DNA from: an uncultured Paludibaculum sp.
GTDB taxonomy: Bacteria; Acidobacteriota; Terriglobia; Bryobacterales; Bryobacteraceae
Direction of reading: 5' to 3'
NCBI RefSeq assembly: GCF_963665245.1
Contig: NZ_OY762269.1
Coordinates: 3,044,501 to 3,108,500, forward strand
DNA: 64,000 nt
Shown here: positions 35,879-44,766 of the stretch, one piece after another
Position numbering within the stretch: position 1 is the stretch's first letter
Layout of the letters: every line of letters starts with the position of its first letter
The notes under the pieces: generated by a model
Told to the model about the DNA's origin: nothing
The model's database searches: none
Seen by the model: the letters and a program-made list of their open reading frames with translations, nothing else
Translations under genes and position numbers: made by a program

Positions 35879-36310
35879 TCAGGCCAGGCGCCAGAGCCAG
35901 CCGCCGAGCCAGAAGCAGCACGCCACCGCCGCATAGGCGGCCCCCCCCAGGCGCAGAGCGCGTTCCATGGTTCCCTGGCCTTTCGGCACAAGGCCCAGCC
36001 AGAGCAGCGAAGCTCCAAAGAGGAGCATGCCAAGGACCAGCCACGGGCCCAGGGCATTCAACGAGAAGGCCTGGCTCCACTGGCCGCAAACCGACAGAAT
36101 GACCGCGCGGGTGAGTCCGCAGCCCGGGCAGGGATGGCCTGTATGCACGCGAAAGGCGCAGGCCAGCCCGGGGTCGCGGCCGAAGATGGTCACCCAGTCG
36201 TCACCCGCGCGGCAAAACAGGCGCAGTGCGGCCACATGCAGCAGTAGTACCGCGCCCGTCACCAGCGGAGCCATCCGGAAACGCGTCGCGATGGGTGCCG
36301 ACGCCGTCAT
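35879..36310 (-). CDS. DUF2752 membrane protein
   Basis: A 143-residue protein with about three membrane helices (residues about 14-32, 82-105 and 118-138). The DUF2752 signature HPCPGCGLTRAVILSVCGQWSQAFSLNALGP is clear: a Cys pair before GLTR and a conserved Asn. The family has no established function. Its start codon overlaps the stop of the RDD gene by four bases (ATGA), so the two are translationally coupled. Confidence 0.85.
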   Translation of the reverse strand: MTASAPIATRFRMAPLVTGAVLLLHVAALRLFCRAGDDWVTIFGRDPGLACAFRVHTGHPCPGCGLTRAVILSVCGQWSQAFSLNALGPWLVLGMLLFGASLLWLGLVPKGQGTMERALRLGGAAYAAVACCFWLGGWLWRLA

Positions 36311-36945
36311 TGCTCGTTCATCACCACGAAGCTACCCACCGCCTTGTCATGCAGAGTCTGGCGAGCCGGATCCCACAGCGGCCACAGCAGGTCCACCAAG
36401 CCGAGGAAGGGAATGAACCCAAGACCCACCTGGGCCAGCAGACGGATGCCCGCGGTCTGCTGCGACAGCAGTTGCCCGTTGGCGTCGACGACCTTCACCT
36501 TCACGACGCCCTGCCCGATGGAGTAGCCGCGCTGACTGACCAGGATGACGCGGTTATAGATGCCCACGATCAGGAAGGAGATGGGGAAGATGCTCAAAGT
36601 GCAGCAGCAGCCGAGCCCGCCGAGACCGGAGAGGCCGTCGGAGTCGAGCATGCGACCCATCCCCATGCCCGCGCCGAAGATGACGCCAGCCACCGCGTAT
36701 AGGGCGAAGACAACCACCATAACGAAGATGCTATCGATGATGTAGCCGAGCACACGCGTGGCCCAGGGGGCACACACCATACCCGCGGGCCCCAGGGATG
36801 GTGCCGGCGCCGGTGTGAAACCGCCGTACGACGGCTGTGGCGGCGGTGCCGCCTGCTGTTGCTGGCCCGCGCCCATCGGGCGGCCGCAGTTTGTGCAGAA
36901 TGGTTGCCCGTCCGGCACGTTTGCGCCGCAGTTGGAACAGTACAT
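36307..36945 (-). CDS. RDD-family membrane protein with N-terminal zinc ribbon
   Basis: A 212-residue protein from ATG 36945, chosen because GGAGGAG lies just upstream; an ATG four codons earlier is less likely. Residues 1-24 form a zinc ribbon (CSNCG ... CTNCG), followed by a Pro/Gln-rich linker (about 28-55) and an RDD domain with WATRVLGYIIDSIFVMVVVFALYAV, a second helix (CTLSIFPISFLIVGIYNRV) and the conserved RGYSIGQGVVKVKVVD. RDD proteins are membrane proteins with scattered transport or assembly roles. It is the first gene of a two-gene operon with the DUF2752 gene. Confidence 0.85.
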   Translation of the reverse strand: MYCSNCGANVPDGQPFCTNCGRPMGAGQQQQAAPPPQPSYGGFTPAPAPSLGPAGMVCAPWATRVLGYIIDSIFVMVVVFALYAVAGVIFGAGMGMGRMLDSDGLSGLGGLGCCCTLSIFPISFLIVGIYNRVILVSQRGYSIGQGVVKVKVVDANGQLLSQQTAGIRLLAQVGLGFIPFLGLVDLLWPLWDPARQTLHDKAVGSFVVMNEQ

Positions 36946-37011
36946 TTCTCCTCCCACTAGCCCACGAGGTTAAGCAGGAATCATTGCACAGCCCACTTGT
37001 GGGGTCAAACC

Positions 37012-37809
37012 TTAGCGGGAAGTATCGCGTTTGTGGGGGCTGGCCTTCTCCAGTTTCACGCGCCAGCGCCATGGCAACAGTTCGCCAAAGGCCGCGCCCA
37101 GACGGTACTTCCAGTTGGGAATGACGAAGAGCCGGCCGGCCTCCAGGCCTTTCAGCGACTCTTCCACCACATAGTCGGCGGGCATCCAGAGAGCCTTGGG
37201 GATGGCGGCACGATCCGCGCCCATCGTGTCGTGGAACTCCGTGTAGGTGAAGCCGGGACAAAGTGCCTGCACGTTCACCGCGGAGCCCGCGCTGTCCAAT
37301 TCCACTCGGAGCCCTTCCGTGAAATCGTTGATCCATCCTTTGGTGGCGCAGTAGCTCACGTTACCCGCGCTACGCCAGAATCCCGCCACCGACGCGACGT
37401 TGATGATGCCCCCATGGCCGCGTTGCATCATGCCCGGCAGCACGGCCTTGGTCAGGCGCATCGTGGCCAGAACATGTACGTTCACCATATCCACCTGGCG
37501 GCTGTAGTCGGTGTCCACGAACCGGCCGAGCGTTCCGAAGCCCGCGTTGTTCACTAGTAATTCGACGGGCCGCTGTTCCAGATGGGCGGCGAGCCGCTCG
37601 GTGTCCTGGGTGGATGCCAAGTCGCAAGGGAAGCACTCCACGGCCGCGTGCGCCGTATGTTCCAGGTTTGTGCGAAGCTCCTCCAGACGGCCGGCGCGGC
37701 GAGCCACGAGGATCAGACGGTAGCCTCTTTGAGCCAGTTTCCGGGCAAATACCTCACCCAGGCCGCTGGACGCTCCGGTGACTATCGCGATCTTGTCCGC
37801 AAGTTCCAT
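37012..37809 (-). CDS. Short-chain dehydrogenase/reductase (SDR)
   Basis: A 265-residue NAD(P)-dependent oxidoreductase of the classical SDR type, starting MELADKIAIVTG. The cofactor motif TGASSGLG (about 11-18), NNAG (about 86-89) and the catalytic Ser-Tyr-Lys set (NVASVAG; SYCATKGW) are present. An arginine-rich VARRAGRLEEL after strand 2 suggests NADP preference. The C-terminus (PWRWRVKLEKASPHKRD) is basic. The substrate cannot be told. It is divergent from the CorA-like gene with only 26 bases between start codons. Confidence 0.92.
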   Translation of the reverse strand: MELADKIAIVTGASSGLGEVFARKLAQRGYRLILVARRAGRLEELRTNLEHTAHAAVECFPCDLASTQDTERLAAHLEQRPVELLVNNAGFGTLGRFVDTDYSRQVDMVNVHVLATMRLTKAVLPGMMQRGHGGIINVASVAGFWRSAGNVSYCATKGWINDFTEGLRVELDSAGSAVNVQALCPGFTYTEFHDTMGADRAAIPKALWMPADYVVEESLKGLEAGRLFVIPNWKYRLGAAFGELLPWRWRVKLEKASPHKRDTSR

Positions 37810-37835
37810 GGTTCCGCTTGCTATCATCTCACTTG

Positions 37836-39539
37836 ATGGAAGCGCAGGCTCTGCATCTTCATACCTACTTCCTGTTCCCCTTCTCGGTGGACAAGGAAGC
37901 GGTCATGGAGGATCATCAGCGTGTTTGGTCCCGCCACGACTATTGGGTGGAGGGATTGGACGACTGGATTGCGGACCACGGGCAATCCGCCGGCAGCCCC
38001 GTCCCCGGACGCCTGGGCAAATGGCAGCGCGACGCGTTCAAGCGCTTCGACATGGACTCGTTCGCCTACCAGGACATGGTCTTTTTCCATCCCTTCGTGC
38101 GGCGCGTCTTCTTCGATACGGGCGACAGCTTCAGCGCCGAGTGCGGCGAGACCGAGAACATGGTGCACTGCTACACCATTCCGCTGCTGCACCTGGGGGA
38201 GACCGGCCGCAGCCTGGTCTTCGAGGCGGAAGACGCGCGGGGCCGACAGGCTTCGGTGCGCGTGTCGGACCTTCGCCTGTTCATGTTCTCCAACGGCATT
38301 GGGATCCTCACGCTCGGCATCGAGGCCGCGCACCTGCCGGTAGCCGATGCGCTGTGGATCAATGAGATGATGCGCAAGGTGTACCCTTCCAGCGGACGCC
38401 AGCTCCGCGAAGGACGGACACCGTCGCGCCTTACCCTCAAGCTGGAGGGCGGCGGCGAGACACAGGTCATCGTCGAAGAGACATTCGGCAAGTGCGTGAT
38501 GCGCGGCTATCTGCCGCCGCTGGCGCGTACGATCACCGAATTGCTGTACTTCCTGAACTACACCAAACAGGAGTTCGAGCCGCTGCTGGACGAGCGGATG
38601 ATCGTCTATTCCTACCTCTCGGTGGATGGGGCCTCCGTGCCCCCGGAATTCCACATGAGTGAGGACTACGAGATTCTGATGTCGCGCCTGCTCTTTGTCG
38701 ACCGCTGGGCCGAGGACTACCGCTACGACGCCGACTTCACGCGCGAGGCCCTGCGCAAACAGGTTTACCGCCGCTGGGCGCACCAGGGGACTCTCTACGG
38801 GTTCACCAGCTACTCGAATGTGACCATGGTGCTGGGCCGGTTCGACTGCGACGAGCACCAGTTGAAAGAGGGCTTCCTGGTCCATCGCATGTTCATGTCG
38901 CGGTACTACCTGACGGCGATTGTGGCTCTGTTCTACCGTGCCACCCTGCTGGACTTCAGCGAGCGCACCGCTCTGGTTTCGCGCGCGCTCGGCCGCCGGT
39001 TCGGCTCCGCCAAGGTGACCGATGAGGACACGCGTAATGTGGCGAAGCTGATGGGCGAATTCCAGTTGTTCTCCAACTACTGGCACTTCAGTGAACTGGC
39101 GAACAAGGACGAGGAGATCGAGCACTTCCAGATGCAGTGCGACGCGTTTCGCCTGGGTCCGATGAAGAACGAGGTGGAGCAGGAGATCGAGAAGCTGAAC
39201 TACTCGCTGGACCGCATCTATCAGTTGCGTAACACCGAGTCGATCAACCGCTTGGCCATGCTGAGCATGATCCTGGGCGGCGGGGCCATGGTCACGGGCT
39301 ATTTCGGCATGAACTTTGGCCAGGAGTTCGAGCGCCTCTTCTTCAATCCGCCGGGTGGCGGCTGGGTGCATTCCCTCGCCATCGTCCTGGTCACTCTGGT
39401 CACGGTGAGTTCCGTGCTGTTCACCGTCTTCCTTGTTATCAGCAATTGGCAGGATTACCGGAAGATCCTGTTGCCGCCGCGCATCGCCAAGATGGCGAGC
39501 CTGCGACGCACTATCGGTCAGGACGACGACGGCGAGTAG
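37836..39539 (+). CDS. CorA-like membrane protein with GMN motif and large unusual N-domain
   Basis: A 567-residue protein from ATG 37836. The C-terminus has the CorA arrangement: a long helical region (VEQEIEKLNYSLDRIYQLRNTESINRL), helix TM1 ending in GYFGMNFG (GMN at about 491-493), a short loop, and helix TM2 (LAIVLVTLVTVSSVLFTVFLVI). GMN is the selectivity-filter motif of CorA magnesium channels. The roughly 450 residues before it are longer than usual CorA cytoplasmic domains and include unrecognised parts (FPFSVDKEAVMEDHQRVW; FFHPFVRRVFFD). A divalent-cation channel or a CorA-derived membrane sensor is likely; the ion is unknown. Confidence 0.72.
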   Translation: MEAQALHLHTYFLFPFSVDKEAVMEDHQRVWSRHDYWVEGLDDWIADHGQSAGSPVPGRLGKWQRDAFKRFDMDSFAYQDMVFFHPFVRRVFFDTGDSFSAECGETENMVHCYTIPLLHLGETGRSLVFEAEDARGRQASVRVSDLRLFMFSNGIGILTLGIEAAHLPVADALWINEMMRKVYPSSGRQLREGRTPSRLTLKLEGGGETQVIVEETFGKCVMRGYLPPLARTITELLYFLNYTKQEFEPLLDERMIVYSYLSVDGASVPPEFHMSEDYEILMSRLLFVDRWAEDYRYDADFTREALRKQVYRRWAHQGTLYGFTSYSNVTMVLGRFDCDEHQLKEGFLVHRMFMSRYYLTAIVALFYRATLLDFSERTALVSRALGRRFGSAKVTDEDTRNVAKLMGEFQLFSNYWHFSELANKDEEIEHFQMQCDAFRLGPMKNEVEQEIEKLNYSLDRIYQLRNTESINRLAMLSMILGGGAMVTGYFGMNFGQEFERLFFNPPGGGWVHSLAIVLVTLVTVSSVLFTVFLVISNWQDYRKILLPPRIAKMASLRRTIGQDDDGE

Positions 39540-39566
39540 CGAATCGGGGCCGGCCTTAGTCCTCAC

Positions 39567-39652
39567 GTTCGGAAGTACGGTGACGTATTTGCGCCACAGC
39601 CGTTAGCTATACCGGAGCGGGCTGATTGCTGAGTGCTGATCGCTGACAGCTT
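39567..39652. repeat. Dispersed repeat, copy 1
   Basis: This segment is shared with 52961-53055. Both contain tacgg-acgtat-tgcg-cacagc and then gcgggctgattgctga-tgctgatcgctga-agctt, nearly identical over the last 36 bases. In copy 1 the middle part that forms the left arm of an inverted repeat in copy 2 is replaced by cgttagctataccgga. It lies between convergent genes. Confidence 0.75.
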
Positions 39653-39715
39653 GCTGCCGATATGTGTGCGAACTTCCGAGACGATGTACTTAGTGTCCGG
39701 CCCCGGATTCCACTG

Positions 39716-42700
39716 CTACCAGATCACTCGCAATGCCACCTGAACGTTGCGGGGGCTGTTGGCCTGGCTGGTGATGAGGCCAAACCCCGCGCTTCCTACC
39801 GAGGTGCTCGGCCCATTGAACACCGGATGGTTGGGGAGGTTGTAGGCCTCTCCGCGCAATTGCAGCCGGACACCCTCCCAGACCATGAAGTTCTTCATGA
39901 TCGAGACGTCGATGTTGCTCTTCGCTGGGCTCCGGATGTTGTCGGTAAGCCGCGCGACGTCGCCGAATTCGAAGGACAGGGGTTGACGGAACGCAGCCGC
40001 GTTCAGAAACCCGCTGCCGCCCGATACCCCACCCAACCGGCTCTCGATATCGCCGCTCGTTTGCGGACTCACCGTGGAAGACGTGTAGCTGGGGCGGGAG
40101 CCTGCGAACGAGGCCGCCCCGGAGTTGGAGAAGTTCAACGGGAAGCCGCTGTTGAACGACATCACCGTGTTCATCTGCCACCCGCCCGCCAGGGCGTCCA
40201 TCCAACGGCTCATGCTGGAACCGTGGGCCTTACCGCGGCCAAAGGGCAGTTCGTAGTTGGCGCTGACGACGAGACGATGCGGGATGTCAGTAGCCAGCAC
40301 CGACCTCTCGATATTGCGGTTGAAGTCGTTCTGGAAGCCCGGCGTGCCCACGTCGAGAAAGCCGGTGGTCAGATTGTTGGCGACGCCCAGGTTCTTCGAC
40401 CAGGTGTAGGAAGACAACAGCGACAGGCCGTGGCTCATGCTCTTCTGTACGGTCACCTGAAGTGAGTTGTAGCTGGATGTGGCCTGCGCCAGATAGTTCT
40501 GTCCAACCCCTGTGAACTGCGGGAATGCGCGCAGCAGCGAGACCCGTTGAATGGTGGCGGCGGCCAGGCTGCCACTGGTGATGATGCCGCTGAACGGATT
40601 CTTGACGAGCTGCGTCAGGTAGGCCACCTGAGACTGGTCACCAGGTGCGCCGTAGTACTGCAAGGGCAGGGAATTCGGATTGTAGTTCAACGGCAGCTTC
40701 GCACTCTCGCTGCCCGCGTAGGCCACGTTGACGAGCAACTTCCACGGCAGCTCCTGCTGAATGCCGAAGTTCCACTGCTGGGTGTACGACATGGGGCTGT
40801 CGTACAGCAGGCCACTGACTCCGGCGCCTGCCAGGGTGAGCGGGCCATTGGCCGAGCCCGCGAGGGGAATCGTGCCTGTGGGGAATGGATTGCTGATAGT
40901 CCCAACCGGAGTTACCCCGTCTATGCTGCTCACGAAGGGCGTCGACACCTGGAATCCCGGATTCCCGCTGCCGTAGCCGCGTTGCGAGGTCGGCAGGAAG
41001 AAGATGCCGAAGCCGCTGCGGACGACGGTCTTCGGCGTGATCTGATAGGCCAGGCCGACACGCGGCGAGAAGTTGTTCTTGTCCGTCTTCCAGAGGTTGC
41101 GTGGCTGCCCGCCCACACCACTGAACGCCACACCGCCGGTAAGCGGCAGGCCGGTCTGCTGAGCTAGGGGCGTAGCGAGGCTCGGATCGAACCACGCCTG
41201 GCGGTTGTACCGTTCCGTGAAGCCGGTCTCGAGTTCATACCGCACGCCGAGGTTCAGCGTGAGCTTGCGGGACAGATGCCAGTCGTCCTGAACGTAGAAG
41301 CCATGGTAATACTGCTGGCGTGCCCAGGTGTCGCTGTAGCCGATGCTGCCGCTGGATGGCAGGCCGAGCAGGTACGTGGCGTAGGCACCGAAAGTGGACT
41401 GTCCAGCCGGTACGGCCGCTCGTGGGTTGGGGCCGTTGGCGAAACCGGCCGAGTAAGAGAAGTTACCCGCGCCGCCGTCCAGGGTAAGCTCGTTGTCGCG
41501 CAGCAACCGGCCATCCCAGCCGAATTTCACGGTGTGTCCACCATGAATCCAACTCAGATTCGCCGACAACGCGTGAGTGTAGCGCGACCAGTTGCGCAGG
41601 CTGTCGAATCCGATACTGCGGAGTCCGGATACGTTGAGGAGTGGAACTGCGTGGACCGTCTGCTGGGCGGCGAACGACTTGTCGAAGCCCAGTTCCGTCA
41701 CGTCCACGCCCACCGAATCCGGAAGGAACTGATTCCGCTGGATGGCAAATCCATAGCGCAGATCCATCACCAGCGCCGGGCTCAGTACCTTCATGTAGCT
41801 GAGCACGAAGGTGTTCGCGTGGATCGCTTGCGACCAGCCGGAGATGCCGTTCTCCCAATCGCCGTTCTTATAGCTGTCGTCCGTTACGCTCCAGCGGGCA
41901 AACAGACGGTTCGCGGGGTTGAAGTTGTGGTCGACCCGAACCGTGCCCTGCGCATCGTCCGTCCCCAACGATTGAACCCAGTTGAAGTTGTTCACGGCGC
42001 CGGCCGCATTCTGCACTGGGAAGAACGAATTGTAGTTCCTGGTGATCGCATTCTGCCGGTCGGCCGGGATCACATTGTTGGGGAACGGGGATCGGATGTA
42101 CTGCCCGGCGTTGTTTGGATCGGCTTGCGTGGTGGCCGGGTCGTAGATGGAGGCGGTGCCTTCGCTGAAGTTTCCGGCCCGCATCAGGGCTGTCGGTACC
42201 GTCGAGTTCACATATCCGTACTGGCGGACATTGGTGCCCTCATAGCCGCCGAAGAAGAAGGTCTTGTCTTTGCCGGAGTAAAGTTTGGGGATCTCCAGCG
42301 GTCCGCCCACCGTGAATCCGTACTGGTTGTAGCGCAGCGGCGTCCGGTAGTCGTCGCGGCCTGGGATCGGTGGTTTCCCCGCGCGGTTGGTGAACCAGTT
42401 TGCCGCGCTCAGTTGGTCGTTGCGCAGAAACTCATAGACGCCGCCGTGGAAGGCGTTGCCACCGGACTTGGTTACCAAGTTAAGAATCCCACCGCTGGTG
42501 CGCCCGAACTCCGCCGTGGATGCGTTGGTCTGGATCTTAAACTCCTGGGTCACCTCGACAGACGGGATGATGGCCGGCTGGCCCTGGCAGCAGACCGTGA
42601 TCGGTACGCCGTCGAGCAAGACTTCGTTGCTGCCCGCGATGCCACCGTTGGCCATGAAGTTATTCGCGCCCGCCATCTGTGCCGCCATGCGGGTGGCATT

Positions 42701-43213
42701 GAGCCCTACGCCGAACGAACCCAGCGGCACCACGCCTGCGCTCAGCGAAGCCAGGGCGAAAGGATTACGCCCGTTCAGTGGCAGCTCTTCCACCTGCTTG
42801 TTGCTGATGACTTGGCCCAGGGAAGAGGTCTCACTCTCAATCAGCACCGACTGTTCGCTGACAGTTACGGTGGAGGAGACTTCACCTATCTCCAAAGCTG
42901 CGTCGATACGCACCGTCTGATTGACCGCGAGTTCGAACTGCGACAGGAACTTCTTGAAGCCCGACTTGGAGACCTCCATTCGATAGCTGCCCGGCTGTAC
43001 TAGCGTAAATACGTAAAGCCCTTCGGCGTTCGTTTGGGTTGTTTGGGTGGTCCCGGTACGGACATTCATCAGAGCCACCGCTGTATCCGGGATAAACGCC
43101 GCGGCGGTGTCGGTGACACGCCCGCTGACGGTGCCCGTGGTCGTCTGGGCGGCGGCCACCAGACTGAAGAATATGAAGATCGAAACGAGGATAGGACCTC
43201 TTTTGGCGAACAT
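39716..43213 (-). CDS. Oar-like TonB-dependent receptor T3
   Basis: A 1165-residue outer-membrane receptor from ATG 43213, with a good GGGAG site upstream and a signal peptide (MFAKRGPILVSIFIFFSLVAAAQ). It has the carboxypeptidase-regulatory-like sandwich (about 29-108: GRVTDTAAAFIPDTAVAL, GLYVFTLVQPGSYRMEV), the plug (EELPLNGRNPFALASLSAGV; EVLLDGVPITVCCQGQ, with an unusual double Cys) and the barrel with FSPRVGLAYQI strands. The last residues are VALRVIW, so the terminal aromatic is Trp instead of the usual Phe. It is divergent from regulator B, with two copies of the shared motif between them. Confidence 0.92.
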   Translation of the reverse strand: MFAKRGPILVSIFIFFSLVAAAQTTTGTVSGRVTDTAAAFIPDTAVALMNVRTGTTQTTQTNAEGLYVFTLVQPGSYRMEVSKSGFKKFLSQFELAVNQTVRIDAALEIGEVSSTVTVSEQSVLIESETSSLGQVISNKQVEELPLNGRNPFALASLSAGVVPLGSFGVGLNATRMAAQMAGANNFMANGGIAGSNEVLLDGVPITVCCQGQPAIIPSVEVTQEFKIQTNASTAEFGRTSGGILNLVTKSGGNAFHGGVYEFLRNDQLSAANWFTNRAGKPPIPGRDDYRTPLRYNQYGFTVGGPLEIPKLYSGKDKTFFFGGYEGTNVRQYGYVNSTVPTALMRAGNFSEGTASIYDPATTQADPNNAGQYIRSPFPNNVIPADRQNAITRNYNSFFPVQNAAGAVNNFNWVQSLGTDDAQGTVRVDHNFNPANRLFARWSVTDDSYKNGDWENGISGWSQAIHANTFVLSYMKVLSPALVMDLRYGFAIQRNQFLPDSVGVDVTELGFDKSFAAQQTVHAVPLLNVSGLRSIGFDSLRNWSRYTHALSANLSWIHGGHTVKFGWDGRLLRDNELTLDGGAGNFSYSAGFANGPNPRAAVPAGQSTFGAYATYLLGLPSSGSIGYSDTWARQQYYHGFYVQDDWHLSRKLTLNLGVRYELETGFTERYNRQAWFDPSLATPLAQQTGLPLTGGVAFSGVGGQPRNLWKTDKNNFSPRVGLAYQITPKTVVRSGFGIFFLPTSQRGYGSGNPGFQVSTPFVSSIDGVTPVGTISNPFPTGTIPLAGSANGPLTLAGAGVSGLLYDSPMSYTQQWNFGIQQELPWKLLVNVAYAGSESAKLPLNYNPNSLPLQYYGAPGDQSQVAYLTQLVKNPFSGIITSGSLAAATIQRVSLLRAFPQFTGVGQNYLAQATSSYNSLQVTVQKSMSHGLSLLSSYTWSKNLGVANNLTTGFLDVGTPGFQNDFNRNIERSVLATDIPHRLVVSANYELPFGRGKAHGSSMSRWMDALAGGWQMNTVMSFNSGFPLNFSNSGAASFAGSRPSYTSSTVSPQTSGDIESRLGGVSGGSGFLNAAAFRQPLSFEFGDVARLTDNIRSPAKSNIDVSIMKNFMVWEGVRLQLRGEAYNLPNHPVFNGPSTSVGSAGFGLITSQANSPRNVQVALRVIW

Positions 43214-43300
43214 AGCCTTACTCCCACTTGGACGGTATATAGGGCCGTCGAAATGCCGCAACACGAGCGGCTGCCCTTGGTGCAATGCTAAAGGTGAAGC

Positions 43301-43336
43301 TTCGGTAACCGGGAGAGAAGCGCAGTACGATAACCG
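43301..43336. promoter_or_regulatory. Candidate operator pair between T3 and regulator B
   Basis: TTCGGTAACCG (43301-43311) and TACGATAACCG (43326-43336) lie in the same orientation, 25 bases apart centre to centre. The second is identical over 11 bases to 51505-51515 in the T4/regulator C region. Confidence 0.55.
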
Positions 43337-43450
43337 TCAATTAACTTGTGAAGTCCTGTATTTTGTGCGTCTTGTGAGTTGCTTCAGGCTATGTAATAAT
43401 GAACGCTACAATGGGTCTGAGGCCTGAGATGTGGGTGTAACCCCTCCACG

Positions 43451-44722
43451 ATGAACGATCCGGCCGAGTCCGCTACCAACCCGCAGCCCATTCCGGATGA
43501 GGCCGTCCGGTTTCAGCTTGAGACGATTCTGGGACAGGAGCCCTTCCGGGAATCGCCTACTCTTCAGCGACTACTGCGTCATATTGTCGACCAAACATTG
43601 GCCACGGGTGGCAAGGACCTGAAGGAGTACAGCCTCGGAGTTTCGGTCTTTAAACGCGGCCCGGAGTTCGACCCGCGCACCGATTCAATCGTCCGTGTTC
43701 AGGTCGGTGTGTTGCGCCGGAAGCTGGCTGCTTACTATGGAAGCCAGGGTCAGTCGGACCAGGTCCTGATTGAGATCCCTAGAGGGCACTACACCGCGCG
43801 ATTCCGGTCGAGGAGCGACGAGTCTGTCGAGGCTCCGGCTCAGACCTTGCGCCGCTCGCGGACCCGCGACCTTCTGCTTGCTGGGGCCGGTTTGTTGATC
43901 GGGTTGTTACTCTGGATACCCTTCCGGAATCCCGCGAGCGCTCCAACACAGCCATTCGAATGGCAACAGCATCCGTTGTGGCACGGGTTTTTCGACTCGG
44001 ACTCCTCCACCCAACTGGTGATGGGCGCGCCGATGTTCGTGATGGTCAATGGCATGTACGTCCGCGACTCCACGGTGAATACCCCCGAAGATCTGGCTGG
44101 CAAGAACCGGATCCGGCAGTTGGCGGACTTCTTCCACTCCACAATGCGGACTGAGGAGATCTACACAGGACTTGGTGAGGCTGCCGGTCTGTACACTCTC
44201 GGCCGCTTCTTCACGCGAGGCGGGAAGGAGCTGCCGCTGGTCCGCAACCGGCTGGCCCGCTGGCAGGATGTGGCGCACGGCAATCTCGTGCTTTTCTCCT
44301 CTTTCCGGTTCCGCAGCCTGGGCCAGGAACTGCCTCTGCCCCGGGACTTCGAATTCGATGGTCCGCACACGGCAATCAACAATGTGAGACCCCGCCAGGG
44401 TGAGGCGGCGGTGTACCTACCGAAGTTTGGCGACACCGGAGAAGAGTATGACTACGCGGTGATTTCGGTGTGGCCCAGCCCGCAGCAGGGACGCAGAATC
44501 ATGTCGCTGAGCGGCGTGTACACCTGGGGCACTCAGGGAGCGGCCGAGTACGTCGTCGATCCGCCAAGTCTGCGCGAACTTGGCCGACGCCTGCAGTCGC
44601 AAGGCATACCCCAGCGCGACGCCGGACTCCAGGTGCTGGTGAAGGTCCTGGTGAAGGACCGCCAGCCGGTGGCCACCAGCTATGTCACGCACCATTGGTT
44701 GGCTGAACAGCCCGCCCGCTGA
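43451..44722 (+). CDS. Single-pass membrane regulator B (N-terminal winged-helix-like domain)
   Basis: A 423-residue relative of regulators A and C. The N-terminal domain (about 18-120) reads LETILGQEPFRESPTLQRLL, LKEYSLGVSVFKR, EFDPRTDSIVRVQVGVLRRKL, IEIPRGHYTARF. One membrane helix (about 140-158, LLLAGAGLLIGLLLWIPF) is followed by a C-terminal domain with NLVLFSSFRFRSLGQEL and the shared GVYTWGTQGAAEYV motif. It is divergent from receptor T3 and 44 bases upstream of the beta-helix gene on the same strand, so those two probably form an operon. Proposed role: controls T3 and/or the beta-helix gene in response to a periplasmic signal. Confidence 0.77.
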   Translation: MNDPAESATNPQPIPDEAVRFQLETILGQEPFRESPTLQRLLRHIVDQTLATGGKDLKEYSLGVSVFKRGPEFDPRTDSIVRVQVGVLRRKLAAYYGSQGQSDQVLIEIPRGHYTARFRSRSDESVEAPAQTLRRSRTRDLLLAGAGLLIGLLLWIPFRNPASAPTQPFEWQQHPLWHGFFDSDSSTQLVMGAPMFVMVNGMYVRDSTVNTPEDLAGKNRIRQLADFFHSTMRTEEIYTGLGEAAGLYTLGRFFTRGGKELPLVRNRLARWQDVAHGNLVLFSSFRFRSLGQELPLPRDFEFDGPHTAINNVRPRQGEAAVYLPKFGDTGEEYDYAVISVWPSPQQGRRIMSLSGVYTWGTQGAAEYVVDPPSLRELGRRLQSQGIPQRDAGLQVLVKVLVKDRQPVATSYVTHHWLAEQPAR

Positions 44723-44766
44723 CGTCCGGCCAGGTCGGTCTTGGCGTAGATATAATCACTCCACCT

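Noticed and set aside
37818..37835. TTG start for the CorA-like gene
   Set aside because: The ATG at 37836 starts the conserved-looking sequence, and the TTG would lie nine bases from the SDR start codon.
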